A stretch of DNA of 33,741 bases from CAZBRS01 sp964494475 (GCA_964494475.1 CAZBRS010000062.1:1-33741), one strand, 5' to 3'; shown: positions 26,104 through 33,701, numbered from the stretch's first letter. Notes: generated by a model from the letters alone, not told the origin. Program-made: numbers and translations.

Positions 26104-27871
26104 GGCGCACCTCGTGCACGGCCACCAGATCGAACACGCGGCCGTTCCAACCGGCCGGGCCCCGCAGGGTGGTCGACGCGGCGGGGAACAACCCCGACAG
26201 TTCAGCGCGCACGGCCGGGTCGAGGGGCGAGTCAGCGGGGGCGTCGGGGCGCTGGGCCATCAGGATCTCGCGCTGCAGGTCGTGAGCGCGGCCGTGGAAG
26301 ACCGGCGTGTAGGACACGTCGAGCCGCGCGCCGTCGGGAGCCATGGCCGTGACGCCGAGCGTGTCGCCGGCCAGGCGCGCCCCGGCGGTGACGAAGCCGC
26401 CCGTCAGCTCGTGGCCCGGCCACAGACGTCGGCCCAGGCGCGTCCACGCCGCCAGCAACACCCGCGCGCGGTCGAGCTGCAGGCCGCGCTCGGGGCCCCA
26501 GTCGTCGAAGGAGGGCAGGTCGCCGCCGGCCAGGCGCTCGAGCACGGCCAGCAGATCGGCGCGCCGGGCGCCGTGCAGCGCGGGCACCACGTCGAGGTAG
26601 CTCACCACGAAGCCGAGGTCGCGCCGGGGCTCGGTGACCAGCCCCAGGTGCAGGTGAAGCTCGCGGTCGTCGGCGTGGAGCTCGACGTCGAGGAAGCGCC
26701 GTCCGTCGAGCCAGGCGTCCGACAGCACCGGCTCCCCCGGCCTCGCGGCCCGCAGCACCGCCAGCAGGCGCTCCTCGGGGGTCTCGCCGGCGACCGGTGC
26801 GCTCACCGCGGCCAGGTCGACGCCGTCGGCGCGGTCGGGCTCGATCTCGCGCCAACGCGCGAGCACGTCGGCGGGCGAGGTGTCGAGGATCGGGTGGGGC
26901 TTCTGGTCGCGCGTGGGCAGGAAGTTGGGCGCGTACCAGGCCGTGCGCGCCGATCGGCACAGGCGCACCAGCGAGCACGCGCGGCACACCCAGCGGTAGG
27001 GGTTCTGGCGCAGGCCCTCGTCGAAGTCGTGGGTGGCCGAGACGGTCTGGTCGTCGTCGACCATGGTGGTCGCGTCGTACAGGTTGTGTCGGATGCGCGC
27101 GGCCGACAGGCGATACTGCACCTCGAGCGACCGGTGCTCGTTGCCGGGGATGAGGCACAGGGCCGTCTTCGTGAAGCGCAGCCGCACGCTCGCGGGGTGC
27201 GTCTCGAGGAACCGGGCGAGCTCGGCCCGCCGTTCGTCGAGGGGCTCGAGCATGGACCTGCGAGCGCCCCCCACCAGGTTCACGGGGGTCATGCCGCCGA
27301 GCGTGTAGGCCGTGAAGGTGTCGCCCAACTCGCGCGCGAGCAGCGCACGCATCTCGGCCAACCGCCCGCGGTTCAGGGCGAACAGGTCGGTCTCGACGGT
27401 GGCCTCGAGCCGGGCGTCGGGGTGGGCGCGGTTGTAATCGCGCAGCCGGTTCATGCCCTTCACGACGCGGTCGAACATCAGGGGCCGAACCTGGGCCCCC
27501 TCGGCGAAGACCTCCCGGTCGGGGAAGTGGAACGAGATCGACACCGACGTGAGGCCGGCCTCGACCAGCTCTTCGATGAAGCCCGGCCGGGCCAGCACCT
27601 GCCCGTTCGTGAACGCCACGACCCGTCGGTCGAGGCTGCGTCCGTAGCGGATCACCTCGAGGATGTCGGGGCGCAGCAGCGCCTCCTTGCCGCACAGCAC
27701 GATGTTCTCGTGGGTGGCCGCGGCCTCGCGCACCAGGCGCTTGATCTCCTCCAACGGCATCTCGCCCGGGCCGCCGCGCTTCTCTTCGTAGCAGAAGATG
27801 CAGCGCTGGTTGCAGCGCTGGGTGATGGCGAGATCGACGAAGCCGCCGCTCGATGCGCCCCCGGTCGTCAT
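26096..27871 (-). CDS. Radical SAM protein C, canonical CX3CX2C with SPASM-like second cluster
   Basis: The first gene of the three-gene radical SAM operon, 591 residues. The canonical cluster motif CNQRCIFC (Cys20, Cys24, Cys27) lies at the very N-terminus. It is followed by barrel landmarks: ENIVLCGKEALLRPDILEVI (a GGE-type loop with GKE), VVAFTNGQVL and VSISFHF. At Cys296, Cys299 and Cys305 there is C-x2-C-x5-C, the pattern of SPASM/Twitch domains that bind auxiliary 4Fe-4S clusters in peptide- and protein-modifying radical SAM enzymes. About 270 further residues form a C-terminal region I do not recognise. The ATG at 27871 is chosen because it puts the cluster at the usual distance from the start. 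The gene is divergent from nuoA. No short precursor-peptide gene was found beside it, so peptide modification is only a possibility. Confidence 0.88.
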   Translation of the reverse strand: MTTGGASSGGFVDLAITQRCNQRCIFCYEEKRGGPGEMPLEEIKRLVREAAATHENIVLCGKEALLRPDILEVIRYGRSLDRRVVAFTNGQVLARPGFIEELVEAGLTSVSISFHFPDREVFAEGAQVRPLMFDRVVKGMNRLRDYNRAHPDARLEATVETDLFALNRGRLAEMRALLARELGDTFTAYTLGGMTPVNLVGGARRSMLEPLDERRAELARFLETHPASVRLRFTKTALCLIPGNEHRSLEVQYRLSAARIRHNLYDATTMVDDDQTVSATHDFDEGLRQNPYRWVCRACSLVRLCRSARTAWYAPNFLPTRDQKPHPILDTSPADVLARWREIEPDRADGVDLAAVSAPVAGETPEERLLAVLRAARPGEPVLSDAWLDGRRFLDVELHADDRELHLHLGLVTEPRRDLGFVVSYLDVVPALHGARRADLLAVLERLAGGDLPSFDDWGPERGLQLDRARVLLAAWTRLGRRLWPGHELTGGFVTAGARLAGDTLGVTAMAPDGARLDVSYTPVFHGRAHDLQREILMAQRPDAPADSPLDPAVRAELSGLFPAASTTLRGPAGWNGRVFDLVAVHEVRHG

Positions 27872-27879
27872 GGCTACCC

Positions 27880-27903
27880 CTGGTCGGTCCGACCGCTGGT
27901 CGG
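27880..27903. promoter_or_regulatory. Operator-like repeat in the radical SAM leader
   Basis: CTGGTCGG occurs at 27880-27887 and again at 27896-27903, a 16-bp step. Between them an inverted CCGACC completes the palindrome GGTCGGTCCGACC (27882-27894). The element lies just downstream of the candidate minus-strand promoter and upstream of the radical SAM start, where a repressor could act. Inferred from symmetry and position. Confidence 0.4.
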
Positions 27904-27916
27904 AGCCCTCGGCGCG

Positions 27917-27945
27917 ACGATAGCCAGCCGAGCGTCGCCCGGCAA
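27917..27945 (-). promoter_or_regulatory. Candidate promoter of the radical SAM operon
   Basis: On the minus strand TTGCCG (27945-27940) and TATCGT (27922-27917) are 17 bp apart, about 45 bp before the ATG at 27871. Each hexamer matches consensus in four positions. Confidence 0.45.
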
Positions 27946-27964
27946 GGCGGAAGGCGACGAGTCG

Positions 27965-27994
27965 TTGACGCTGCTCGTCGAACCGCGCTATAAA
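27965..27994 (+). promoter_or_regulatory. Sigma70-type promoter of the nuo operon
   Basis: TTGACG (27965-27970) and TATAAA (27989-27994) are separated by 18 bp, placing the transcript start near 28001 and leaving a leader of about 24 nt with GGGAG before the nuoA ATG. It stands back to back with the radical SAM promoter in a 153-bp intergenic region. Confidence 0.7.
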
Positions 27995-28024
27995 ACGCCA
28001 TTCTCCCCCCAGACCGGGAGCCCC

Positions 28025-28408
28025 ATGCCCTCGCACCTCTTACCCTATGTTCCCATGGCCCTGGTGGCGTTGCTGGTGATCGGCGGCGTGCTGGCCATCT
28101 TCGTGCTGAACCAGGTTCTCGGCCCCAAGCGCCCCAACCCCCGCAAGGGCCAGGCATTCGAGTGCGGCAATCCACCGTCGGCGACCAGCCGCCGGCGCTT
28201 CCCGGTCAAGTACTACGTCATCGCCATCCTCTTCCTCGTCTTCGACGTCGAGGCCGTCTTCCTCTACCCCTGGGCCGCCGAATACCGCACGTTCCTCGGC
28301 GAGCCCGGACTCGGCACGCTGGCGCTGGTCGAGATGCTGCTGTTCGTGGGCATCCTGGCGGCCGGCCTCGTGTACGTATGGCGCCGCGGCGCGCTGAAGT
28401 GGGAGTGA
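28025..28408 (+). CDS. nuoA: NADH-quinone oxidoreductase subunit A
   Basis: A small membrane subunit of respiratory complex I, 127 residues, full length. Three membrane segments are visible: about 9-30 (MALVALLVIGGVLAIFVLNQVL), about 63-82 (YYVIAILFLVFDVEAVFLYPW, whose charged Asp-Glu is conserved) and about 96-118 (LALVEMLLFVGILAAGLVYVW). The loop between the first two carries the family signature ECGNPP and RFPVKYY. The frame is open far upstream, but the ATG at 28025 gives the normal N-terminus, follows GGGAG and lies 24 nt after the predicted transcript start. It opens the operon. nuoC follows after only 4 bp, in the place where nuoB is usually found. Confidence 0.97.
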   Translation: MPSHLLPYVPMALVALLVIGGVLAIFVLNQVLGPKRPNPRKGQAFECGNPPSATSRRRFPVKYYVIAILFLVFDVEAVFLYPWAAEYRTFLGEPGLGTLALVEMLLFVGILAAGLVYVWRRGALKWE

Positions 28409-28412
28409 CGCC

Positions 28413-28958
28413 ATGAGCCGCCAGGTGGTCGCAGCTCTCTCCGCCCGGTTCGCCGACGCCGTCGTGGCCACCCACGATCGCTGCGGCGACGAAACGGTCA
28501 TCCTGAAGCGCGAGGCCCTGCTGGCGGCGCTCCGCTTCCTGAAAGAAGAGCCCTCGCTGGCCTTCGACATGCCCATCGACGTGTGCGGCGTCGACTACCA
28601 GGCCTACCAGCCGGCGCGCCCCCACGCCGAGCGCTTCGAGGTGGTCTACCACCTGCGCAGCACCACGAAGAACCACCGCGTTCGCCTGCGCGTGCCCGTG
28701 CCCGAGGCCGATCCCGTGGTCGACTCGGGGGTCGGCGTCTGGAGGGGCGTCTCTTGGTTCGAGCGCGAGACCTTCGACATGTTCGGCATCCGCTTCCAGG
28801 GGCACCCCGATCTGCGGCGCCTGCTGACCTACGACGAGTTCGAGGGGCACCCGCTGCGCAAAGACTACCCGGTGCGCGGCTACCAGCCCCGGCTCGACAT
28901 GCCGAACCTGCACGGCGACGAGCTCCCCTGGCGCCAGAAGCCCGACGAGGAGGCCTGA
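28413..28958 (+). CDS. nuoC: NADH-quinone oxidoreductase subunit C
   Basis: A peripheral-arm subunit of complex I, 181 residues, separate from NuoD (not the NuoCD fusion of E. coli). The diagnostic block from about Trp115 to residue 152 reads WFERETFDMFGIRF, then GHPDLRRLLTYDEF and GHPLRKDYP, the 30-kDa subunit signature. The gene lies 4 bp after nuoA and 3 bp before nuoD, with a GAGGAGG Shine-Dalgarno sequence for the latter inside its 3' end. NuoC holds no cofactor and docks the NuoD quinone-site subunit to NuoB and the electron-input module. Confidence 0.97.
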   Translation: MSRQVVAALSARFADAVVATHDRCGDETVILKREALLAALRFLKEEPSLAFDMPIDVCGVDYQAYQPARPHAERFEVVYHLRSTTKNHRVRLRVPVPEADPVVDSGVGVWRGVSWFERETFDMFGIRFQGHPDLRRLLTYDEFEGHPLRKDYPVRGYQPRLDMPNLHGDELPWRQKPDEEA

Positions 28959-28961
28959 GCC

Positions 28962-30146
28962 ATGCCCGTTCGCGACCTCCACACCGAGTTGATGACCCTC
29001 AACATGGGGCCGTCGCATCCGGCGATGCACGGCACCGTGCGCATGAAGCTCACGCTCGACGGCGAGACCGTCGTGAGCTGCGACCCCGAGGTCGGCTACC
29101 TGCACCGCGGCTTCGAGAAGATGTGCGAGAATCGCACGTGGCCGCAGTGCCTGCCCTACACCGACCGCCTGAACTACTCGTCGCCGCTCATCAACAACGT
29201 GGGCTTCGTGCTGGCCCTCGAGAAGCTGCTGGGCGCCAGGAGCACCCCGCGCGCCGATCACATCCGCGTGATCATCAGCGAGGTCAGCCGCATCACCGAT
29301 CACTTCACCGCCATCGCCGCGTCGGCCCTCGAGCTCGGCGGCTTCACGCCCATGGTGTGGGGCGTCGAGGCCCGCGACCACCTGTACAACCTGGTCGAAG
29401 ACCTGACCGGCGCCCGCCTGACCGTCAACTACACGCGCGTGGGCGGCGTGAAGCACGACCTGCCCGTCGACTTCGGGGCGCGCTGGCGCGAGTACCGCGA
29501 CAAGATGCTGAAGCTCCACCACGACATCGACGTGGTGCTCACGAAGAACGGCGTCTTCCTCGACCGCAACCAGGACGTGGGCTGCATCTCGCGCGCCGAC
29601 GCCATCGAGCACGGCTTCACGGGCGTGGTGCTGCGTTCCACGGGCGAGCCCTACGACGTGCGGCGCTCGCACCCCTACCTGGTGTACGACCAGCTCGACT
29701 GGACCGTGCCGGTGGGCTCGAAGGGCGACAACCTCGACCGCTACCTGTGCCGCATGGAAGAGATCCTGCAGTCCATCTCGATCATCGACCAGTGCCTGGC
29801 GCGCCTGCCCGAGGGGCCGTTCCTGGCTCCCGAGTGGGCCGTGGCGCTGCCCGAGAAGGAGTACGTCTACCACACCATCGAGGGCATGATCGCGCACTTC
29901 GAGCTCATCATGAAGGGCATCGAAGTGCCCCCCGGCGAGGCCTACGGCTACGTCGAGGGCGGCAACGGCGAGCTTGGCTTCTACCTGGTCTCCGACGGGC
30001 ACGGCGGTCCGTATCGCTGTCACGTGCGGCCGCCCTGCTTCGCGTTCATGCAGGGGCTGCACCTCATGGTCGAGGGCGGCATGCTGGCCGACATCATCCC
30101 GACCTTCGACTCCATCAACATGATCGGCGGGGAGATCGACCGATGA
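28962..30146 (+). CDS. nuoD: NADH-quinone oxidoreductase subunit D
   Basis: The 49-kDa quinone-site subunit of complex I, 394 residues, full length. It has GPSHPAMHG at 16-24, VGYLHRGFEK, PYTDRLNYSSP and the C-terminal run YVEGGNGELGFYLVSD, RCHVRPPCFAFMQGL and IIPTFDSINMIGGEIDR, the usual final residues of the family. These regions line the quinone cavity with NuoB, whose N2 cluster delivers electrons; nuoB is not in the window. The stop overlaps the nuoG start by 4 bases (ATGA), so the two are translationally coupled. Confidence 0.98.
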   Translation: MPVRDLHTELMTLNMGPSHPAMHGTVRMKLTLDGETVVSCDPEVGYLHRGFEKMCENRTWPQCLPYTDRLNYSSPLINNVGFVLALEKLLGARSTPRADHIRVIISEVSRITDHFTAIAASALELGGFTPMVWGVEARDHLYNLVEDLTGARLTVNYTRVGGVKHDLPVDFGARWREYRDKMLKLHHDIDVVLTKNGVFLDRNQDVGCISRADAIEHGFTGVVLRSTGEPYDVRRSHPYLVYDQLDWTVPVGSKGDNLDRYLCRMEEILQSISIIDQCLARLPEGPFLAPEWAVALPEKEYVYHTIEGMIAHFELIMKGIEVPPGEAYGYVEGGNGELGFYLVSDGHGGPYRCHVRPPCFAFMQGLHLMVEGGMLADIIPTFDSINMIGGEIDR

Positions 30147-31690
30147 CCGTGCAGCCGAACCCCAGCGACCTGGTGCGCGTGGTCATCGACGGCACCGAGG
30201 TGCACGTGCCGAAGGGCACGACCCTGCTGAAGGCCGCGCGCCAGGTGGGCGTCGACATCCCCGTGTTCTGCTACCACGATGGGCTCAGCGTGGCTGCCAA
30301 CTGCCGCATGTGCCTGGTCGAGACCAACAAGGCCCCCAAGCTGCTGCCGGCCTGCCACGCCACGGTCATGCCCGACATGGAGGTCAAGACCCGCTCGCCG
30401 CGCGTGATCGAGGCGCGGAAGGGCGTGTTGCAGTTCATCCTGCTGCACCACCCGGTCGACTGCCCCATCTGCGACCAGGCGGGCGAGTGCCTGCTGCAGG
30501 ACAACTACGACCAGCACAGCCTGGCGCCGTCCGAGCACGAGTTCCGCAAGAACCACAAGGCCAAGGCCGAGGATCTGGGGCCCCACGTCATGCTCGACGC
30601 CGAGCGCTGCATCCTGTGCACGCGCTGCATCCGCTTCTGCGACGAGATCGCGAAGCAGACCCAGCTCGGCATCAAGCAGCGCGGCAACCGCTCCGAGATC
30701 ACGACCTACCCCGGGCAGCCCCTCGACAACCCGTACAGCTTGTGCACCGTCGACCTCTGCCCGGTGGGCGCGCTCACCAGCAAGGACTTCCGGTTCAAGA
30801 AGCGCGTGTGGTTCCTGTCGCACACCGATACCATCTGCACCGGCTGCGCGCGGGGCTGCAACGTGCGCGCCGACCACCACGAGGGCGTCATCTACCGCCT
30901 GGTGCCCCGCTTCAACGCCGCGGTCAACCGCTGGTGGGCCTGCGACGACGGGCGCCTCTCGTTCCATCGCTACGAGGCGGGGCGGCTGCTCAGGCCGTGC
31001 GTGGGCGGGTGCGACGTGACCGAGGGCGAGGCCCTGGCGCGGGCGGCCGAGCTCGTCAAGGACGGCGCCCGGGTCGACCTGGCGGTCAGCGAGCTCCTGC
31101 CGCTCGAAGACCTGTACCTGGCGTTCGCGTTCGCGAAGGCGCACCTCGGCGGCCGGCCCGTGCACGTCACGCGGCGCGCCGACGGGGCGGGCGACGACGT
31201 GCTGGTCTCGGCCGACAAGAACTCGAACGGCGCCGGCCTCCGGCAACTGGCCGCTCACTTCGGGCTCGAGCTCACGACCCTGGTCGCCCTGCCGCCCGCG
31301 AGCGGCCGCACGCTGCTCGCGCTCTGCCCCGAGGTGCCCGACACGTGCCCCATGGCCGAGCTACCGGCGCTCGGCGTCAACGTGGTGCTCACGGGCACGT
31401 TCGACGGCGCCCTGGCCCGCGGCGCGGCCGTGGCCCTGCCCACGCTCTCGCCCTTCGAGCGCGGCGGCACCTACGTGAACGTCGACGGCGTGGTCCAGGC
31501 CGCCGCCAAGGCCGTCGACGGCCCCGAGGTGGCGCGCTCGCCCTGGGTGCACCTGCGCAACCTGGCCAAGGTGGCGGGCTGCGGCGAGCACTTCCCGGCT
31601 ACCCGCGAGCAGGCCCGTGAGGCCGTGTTGCGCGCGCTGGCAGAGGGGCGACCGCAAGGGTCGCCCGTACAGAACGGGGGGCGGGCATGA
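30143..31690 (+). CDS. nuoG: NADH-quinone oxidoreductase subunit G, short form retaining N7 ligands
   Basis: The 75-kDa-type iron-sulfur subunit of complex I. The start is the ATG at 30143, overlapping the nuoD stop; an open frame extending upstream is only a shadow over nuoC/nuoD. The N-terminal 2Fe-2S site is Cys43, Cys54, Cys57 and Cys71 (N1b). HPVDCPICDQAGEC gives the His-x3-Cys-x2-Cys-x5-Cys N5 site, and CILCTRCIRFC with CPVGAL the next cluster. CTGCARGC followed 27 residues later by Cys (CX2CX3CX27C) is the N7 ligand set known from E. coli and Thermus. At 515 residues it is much shorter than E. coli NuoG (about 900): most of the molybdopterin-oxidoreductase-like C-terminal domain is missing. 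The last codons contain a GC hairpin typical of a dispersed repeat. It overlaps nuoH by 4 bases. Confidence 0.95.
   Translation: MTVQPNPSDLVRVVIDGTEVHVPKGTTLLKAARQVGVDIPVFCYHDGLSVAANCRMCLVETNKAPKLLPACHATVMPDMEVKTRSPRVIEARKGVLQFILLHHPVDCPICDQAGECLLQDNYDQHSLAPSEHEFRKNHKAKAEDLGPHVMLDAERCILCTRCIRFCDEIAKQTQLGIKQRGNRSEITTYPGQPLDNPYSLCTVDLCPVGALTSKDFRFKKRVWFLSHTDTICTGCARGCNVRADHHEGVIYRLVPRFNAAVNRWWACDDGRLSFHRYEAGRLLRPCVGGCDVTEGEALARAAELVKDGARVDLAVSELLPLEDLYLAFAFAKAHLGGRPVHVTRRADGAGDDVLVSADKNSNGAGLRQLAAHFGLELTTLVALPPASGRTLLALCPEVPDTCPMAELPALGVNVVLTGTFDGALARGAAVALPTLSPFERGGTYVNVDGVVQAAAKAVDGPEVARSPWVHLRNLAKVAGCGEHFPATREQAREAVLRALAEGRPQGSPVQNGGRA
31646..31666. repeat. Dispersed-repeat-like hairpin in the 3' end of nuoG
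   Basis: GGGCGACC (31646-31653) pairs with GGTCGCCC (31659-31666) around GCAAG, inside coding sequence. The three frames read GRPQGSPVQNG (NuoG frame), GDRKGRPYRTGG (next frame) and, on the other strand, TGDPCGRPSA. These phrases recur in spurious proteins from many genomes because a REP-like element is scattered in them. Confidence 0.6.
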
Positions 31691-32736
31691 CGTTCACCGC
31701 GGTCGACGTGCTCCTCATCCTGCTGAAGGGCGTGATCATCGTCTTCGCCTTCGCCTTCGGGCTGGGCGCGGTGCTCAGCTGGGTCGAGCGCAAGCAGTCC
31801 GCGCTCATCCAGGACCGCTACGGGCCGAACCGCGCCGACATCCTCGGCTTCCGTGCGGTGGGCCTGTTCCACATGCTGGCCGACGGCATCAAGATCTTCA
31901 CCAAGGAGGCCTTCATCCCCGACGGCGCCAACAAGGTGCTGTTCTGGATCGCCCCGGTGCTGGCCCTGGCCTGCCCCCTGCTCGTGTGGATCGTCATCCC
32001 CTTCGGTCCCGGCCCGCACCTGCAGATCTCGAGCGCGGCCACGGGCGTGCTCATCCTGTTCGCCGTGTCGGGCCTCGGCATCCTCGGCCCCGTGCTCGGC
32101 GGCTGGGCGTCGAACAACAAGTGGTCGCTGCTGGGCGCCATGCGCAGCGGCGCGCAGCTCATCAGCTACGAGGTGGCCCTCGGGCTCTCGGCCGTCGGCG
32201 TGTTCATGGTGTACGGCTCGCTCGACCTGGCCGTGCTGGCCGAGCGCCAGTCGGGCACCTTCCTCGGCTTCCTGCCGAACTGGGGCCTCTTCACGCAGCC
32301 GCTCGGCTTCCTGGTGTTCCTGATCGCGGCCATCGCCGAGAACAAGCGCGCGCCCTTCGACGTGGTCGAGGCCGACAGCGAGCTCATCTCGGGCTACTTC
32401 ACCGAATACAGCGCCTTCGGCTTCGCGGGCTTCTACTTCGCCGAGTTCGTGCAGGTGGTGGTGGTGGCGGCGCTGACGGCCACGCTCTTCCTGGGCGGCT
32501 GGCAGATCCCCTACGTGGCGCCCCTCGGCGACACGTGGTGGGGCCTGGCTCTCCACGCCGGCGTGTTCATCTCGAAGACCGTGTTCCTGATCTGGGTCAT
32601 GATGATGGTGCGCTGGACGCTGCCGCGCTTCCGCTACGATCAGGTCATGGCCATCGGCTGGAAGGGCCTGCTGCCCGTGTCGCTCGCCAACATCGCCCTC
32701 ACCGCCGTGGTGATGGCCGCCGTGCTCGGAGTGTGA
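31687..32736 (+). CDS. nuoH: NADH-quinone oxidoreductase subunit H
   Basis: The membrane subunit that joins the proton-pumping arm to the quinone site, 349 residues with about eight membrane segments. Family landmarks include WVERKQSALIQDRYGPNRA near the N-terminus, LADGIKIFTKEAFIPDGANK, QLISYEVALGLS, AENKRAPFDVVEADSELISGYFTEYSAF (a quinone-site loop with conserved acidic residues, described here in parts) and RWTLPRFRYDQVMAIGWK near the C-terminus. The ATG overlaps the nuoG stop, and nuoI follows with a 1-bp gap. It is a normal, intact member. Confidence 0.98.
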   Translation: MTFTAVDVLLILLKGVIIVFAFAFGLGAVLSWVERKQSALIQDRYGPNRADILGFRAVGLFHMLADGIKIFTKEAFIPDGANKVLFWIAPVLALACPLLVWIVIPFGPGPHLQISSAATGVLILFAVSGLGILGPVLGGWASNNKWSLLGAMRSGAQLISYEVALGLSAVGVFMVYGSLDLAVLAERQSGTFLGFLPNWGLFTQPLGFLVFLIAAIAENKRAPFDVVEADSELISGYFTEYSAFGFAGFYFAEFVQVVVVAALTATLFLGGWQIPYVAPLGDTWWGLALHAGVFISKTVFLIWVMMMVRWTLPRFRYDQVMAIGWKGLLPVSLANIALTAVVMAAVLGV

Positions 32737-32737
32737 G

Positions 32738-33259
32738 ATGACCATCGGCGTCAAGACCATGGAGCGCCCCGAGCGCGGAGGCCTGGCCGCGACGTACCTG
32801 CCCGAGATCGTGAAGGGCCTGCTCGCGACCAGCCGGCACTTCTTCCGGAACTTCGGCACCTACCGCGACGCGCCGACCATCCTGTACCCCGAGGTGAAGC
32901 GGCCCTACAGCGCGCGCTTCCGCGGCCGGCACCGCCTCATGAAGCGCGACGACGGCACGGTGCGCTGCGTGGCGTGCATGTGCTGCAGCACGGCCTGCCC
33001 GGCGCGCTGCATCACCATCGAGGCCGAGGACATCGGTGACCGCGGGATGGAGAAGCGCCCGCGCGTCTTCGAGATCGACCTTCTGCTCTGCATCTTCTGC
33101 GGCAACTGCGTCGAGGCCTGCCCCTGCGACGCCATCCGCATGGACACCGGCGTGCACGCCCCACCCACCCTGACGCGGGCCGAGCACGTCATCACCCTCG
33201 AGCGCCTGCTGGCCGACGGCGGGCCGTCGATCTCGCCCCAGGGGGGCAAGCTGCGCTGA
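32738..33259 (+). CDS. nuoI: NADH-quinone oxidoreductase subunit I
   Basis: The ferredoxin-like subunit that carries clusters N6a and N6b, passing electrons from NuoG toward NuoB. Its 173 residues contain two CX2CX2CX3CP motifs: Cys77, Cys80, Cys83, Cys87 (with an additional Cys82) and Cys118, Cys121, Cys124, Cys128. It also has the conserved N-terminal LLATSRHFFRNF and YPEVKRPYSARFRGRHRL. It is the last nuo gene here. The next gene is an unrelated lipoprotein with its own promoter, so nuoJ-N, as well as B, E and F, must be elsewhere if complex I is complete. Confidence 0.98.
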   Translation: MTIGVKTMERPERGGLAATYLPEIVKGLLATSRHFFRNFGTYRDAPTILYPEVKRPYSARFRGRHRLMKRDDGTVRCVACMCCSTACPARCITIEAEDIGDRGMEKRPRVFEIDLLLCIFCGNCVEACPCDAIRMDTGVHAPPTLTRAEHVITLERLLADGGPSISPQGGKLR

Positions 33260-33276
33260 ACGCGGTTCCGTGGCGC

Positions 33277-33306
33277 TTGTCGTGACTCCCGCTCTGGTGG
33301 TATCCT
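33277..33306 (+). promoter_or_regulatory. Candidate promoter for the small Cys-rich lipoprotein
   Basis: TTGTCG (33277-33282) and TATCCT (33301-33306) are 18 bp apart and lie 32 bp before the ATG at 33339. Both hexamers match consensus in four positions. Confidence 0.45.
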
Positions 33307-33338
33307 CAAGCCACGATCCATCACCCCCGAGGCGCTCC

Positions 33339-33656
33339 ATGGCCCTCCGTCGACTCTTCGCCCTGCTCTGTGCGTGTGCTTTCCTCGGCCTCGCCACCGG
33401 CTGCGAGACGGCGAACAACGACGACAAGGAAGACACCAAGGGTACGGTCGACACGGGAGGCGGCGGCTCCGTCGGCCCCTGCAAGGACTTCTGCGCCGAC
33501 ATGGTCGCGGCGTGCCCCGAAGACGACACGATCGAGACCTGCGAGACGAGCTGCGACGAGGCCGACAAGGAGCCGAGCGCGACGGCCCTCGAGTGCGCCG
33601 CTGCGGCCACCGACTGCACGGCGACCCACGCCTGCTGGCCCCTTCTCTACAACTAG
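33339..33656 (+). CDS. Small Cys-rich lipoprotein
   Basis: A 105-residue protein whose ATG at 33339 follows CGAGG and starts a lipoprotein-type signal (MALRRLFALLCACAFLGLATGC, described in parts: the hydrophobic core is LFALLCACAFLGLA and Cys22 is the likely lipid site). A short Asn/Asp/Lys/Gly linker precedes a mature domain with eight Cys in a CKDFC / ACPEDD / TCETSC / LECAAAATDC / ACWPL pattern. Such small helical, disulfide-rich lipoproteins are frequent in Myxococcota, but no function is known to me. It is monocistronic, with a candidate promoter upstream. Confidence 0.85.
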   Translation: MALRRLFALLCACAFLGLATGCETANNDDKEDTKGTVDTGGGGSVGPCKDFCADMVAACPEDDTIETCETSCDEADKEPSATALECAAAATDCTATHACWPLLYN

Positions 33657-33664
33657 AGTCCTGC

Positions 33665-33670
33665 TACAAT
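33665..33670 (+). promoter_or_regulatory. Possible -10 element of the last gene
   Basis: TACAAT matches the -10 consensus in five of six bases, 32 bp before the ATG at 33702. No convincing -35 is visible 16-18 bp upstream. Confidence 0.25.
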
Positions 33671-33701
33671 CCCACGAACGTTCACCGGCGCGGGAGCCCG
33701 C

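Noticed and set aside
26027..28024. A long plus-strand frame leading into nuoA
   Set aside because: It is antisense to radical SAM genes B and C and only joins nuoA because GC-rich DNA lacks stops. The nuoA start at 28025 has a promoter, ribosome site and normal N-terminus.
28400..28420. A hidden or fused nuoB between nuoA and nuoC
   Set aside because: Only 4 bp separate the genes and neither is longer than normal. No NuoB-type Cys-Cys motif is found in the flanking frames.
28583..30142. Upstream extension of nuoG through nuoC and nuoD
   Set aside because: The Arg-rich translation has no similarity to anything recognisable and overlaps two clear genes. The ATG overlapping the nuoD stop is the real start.
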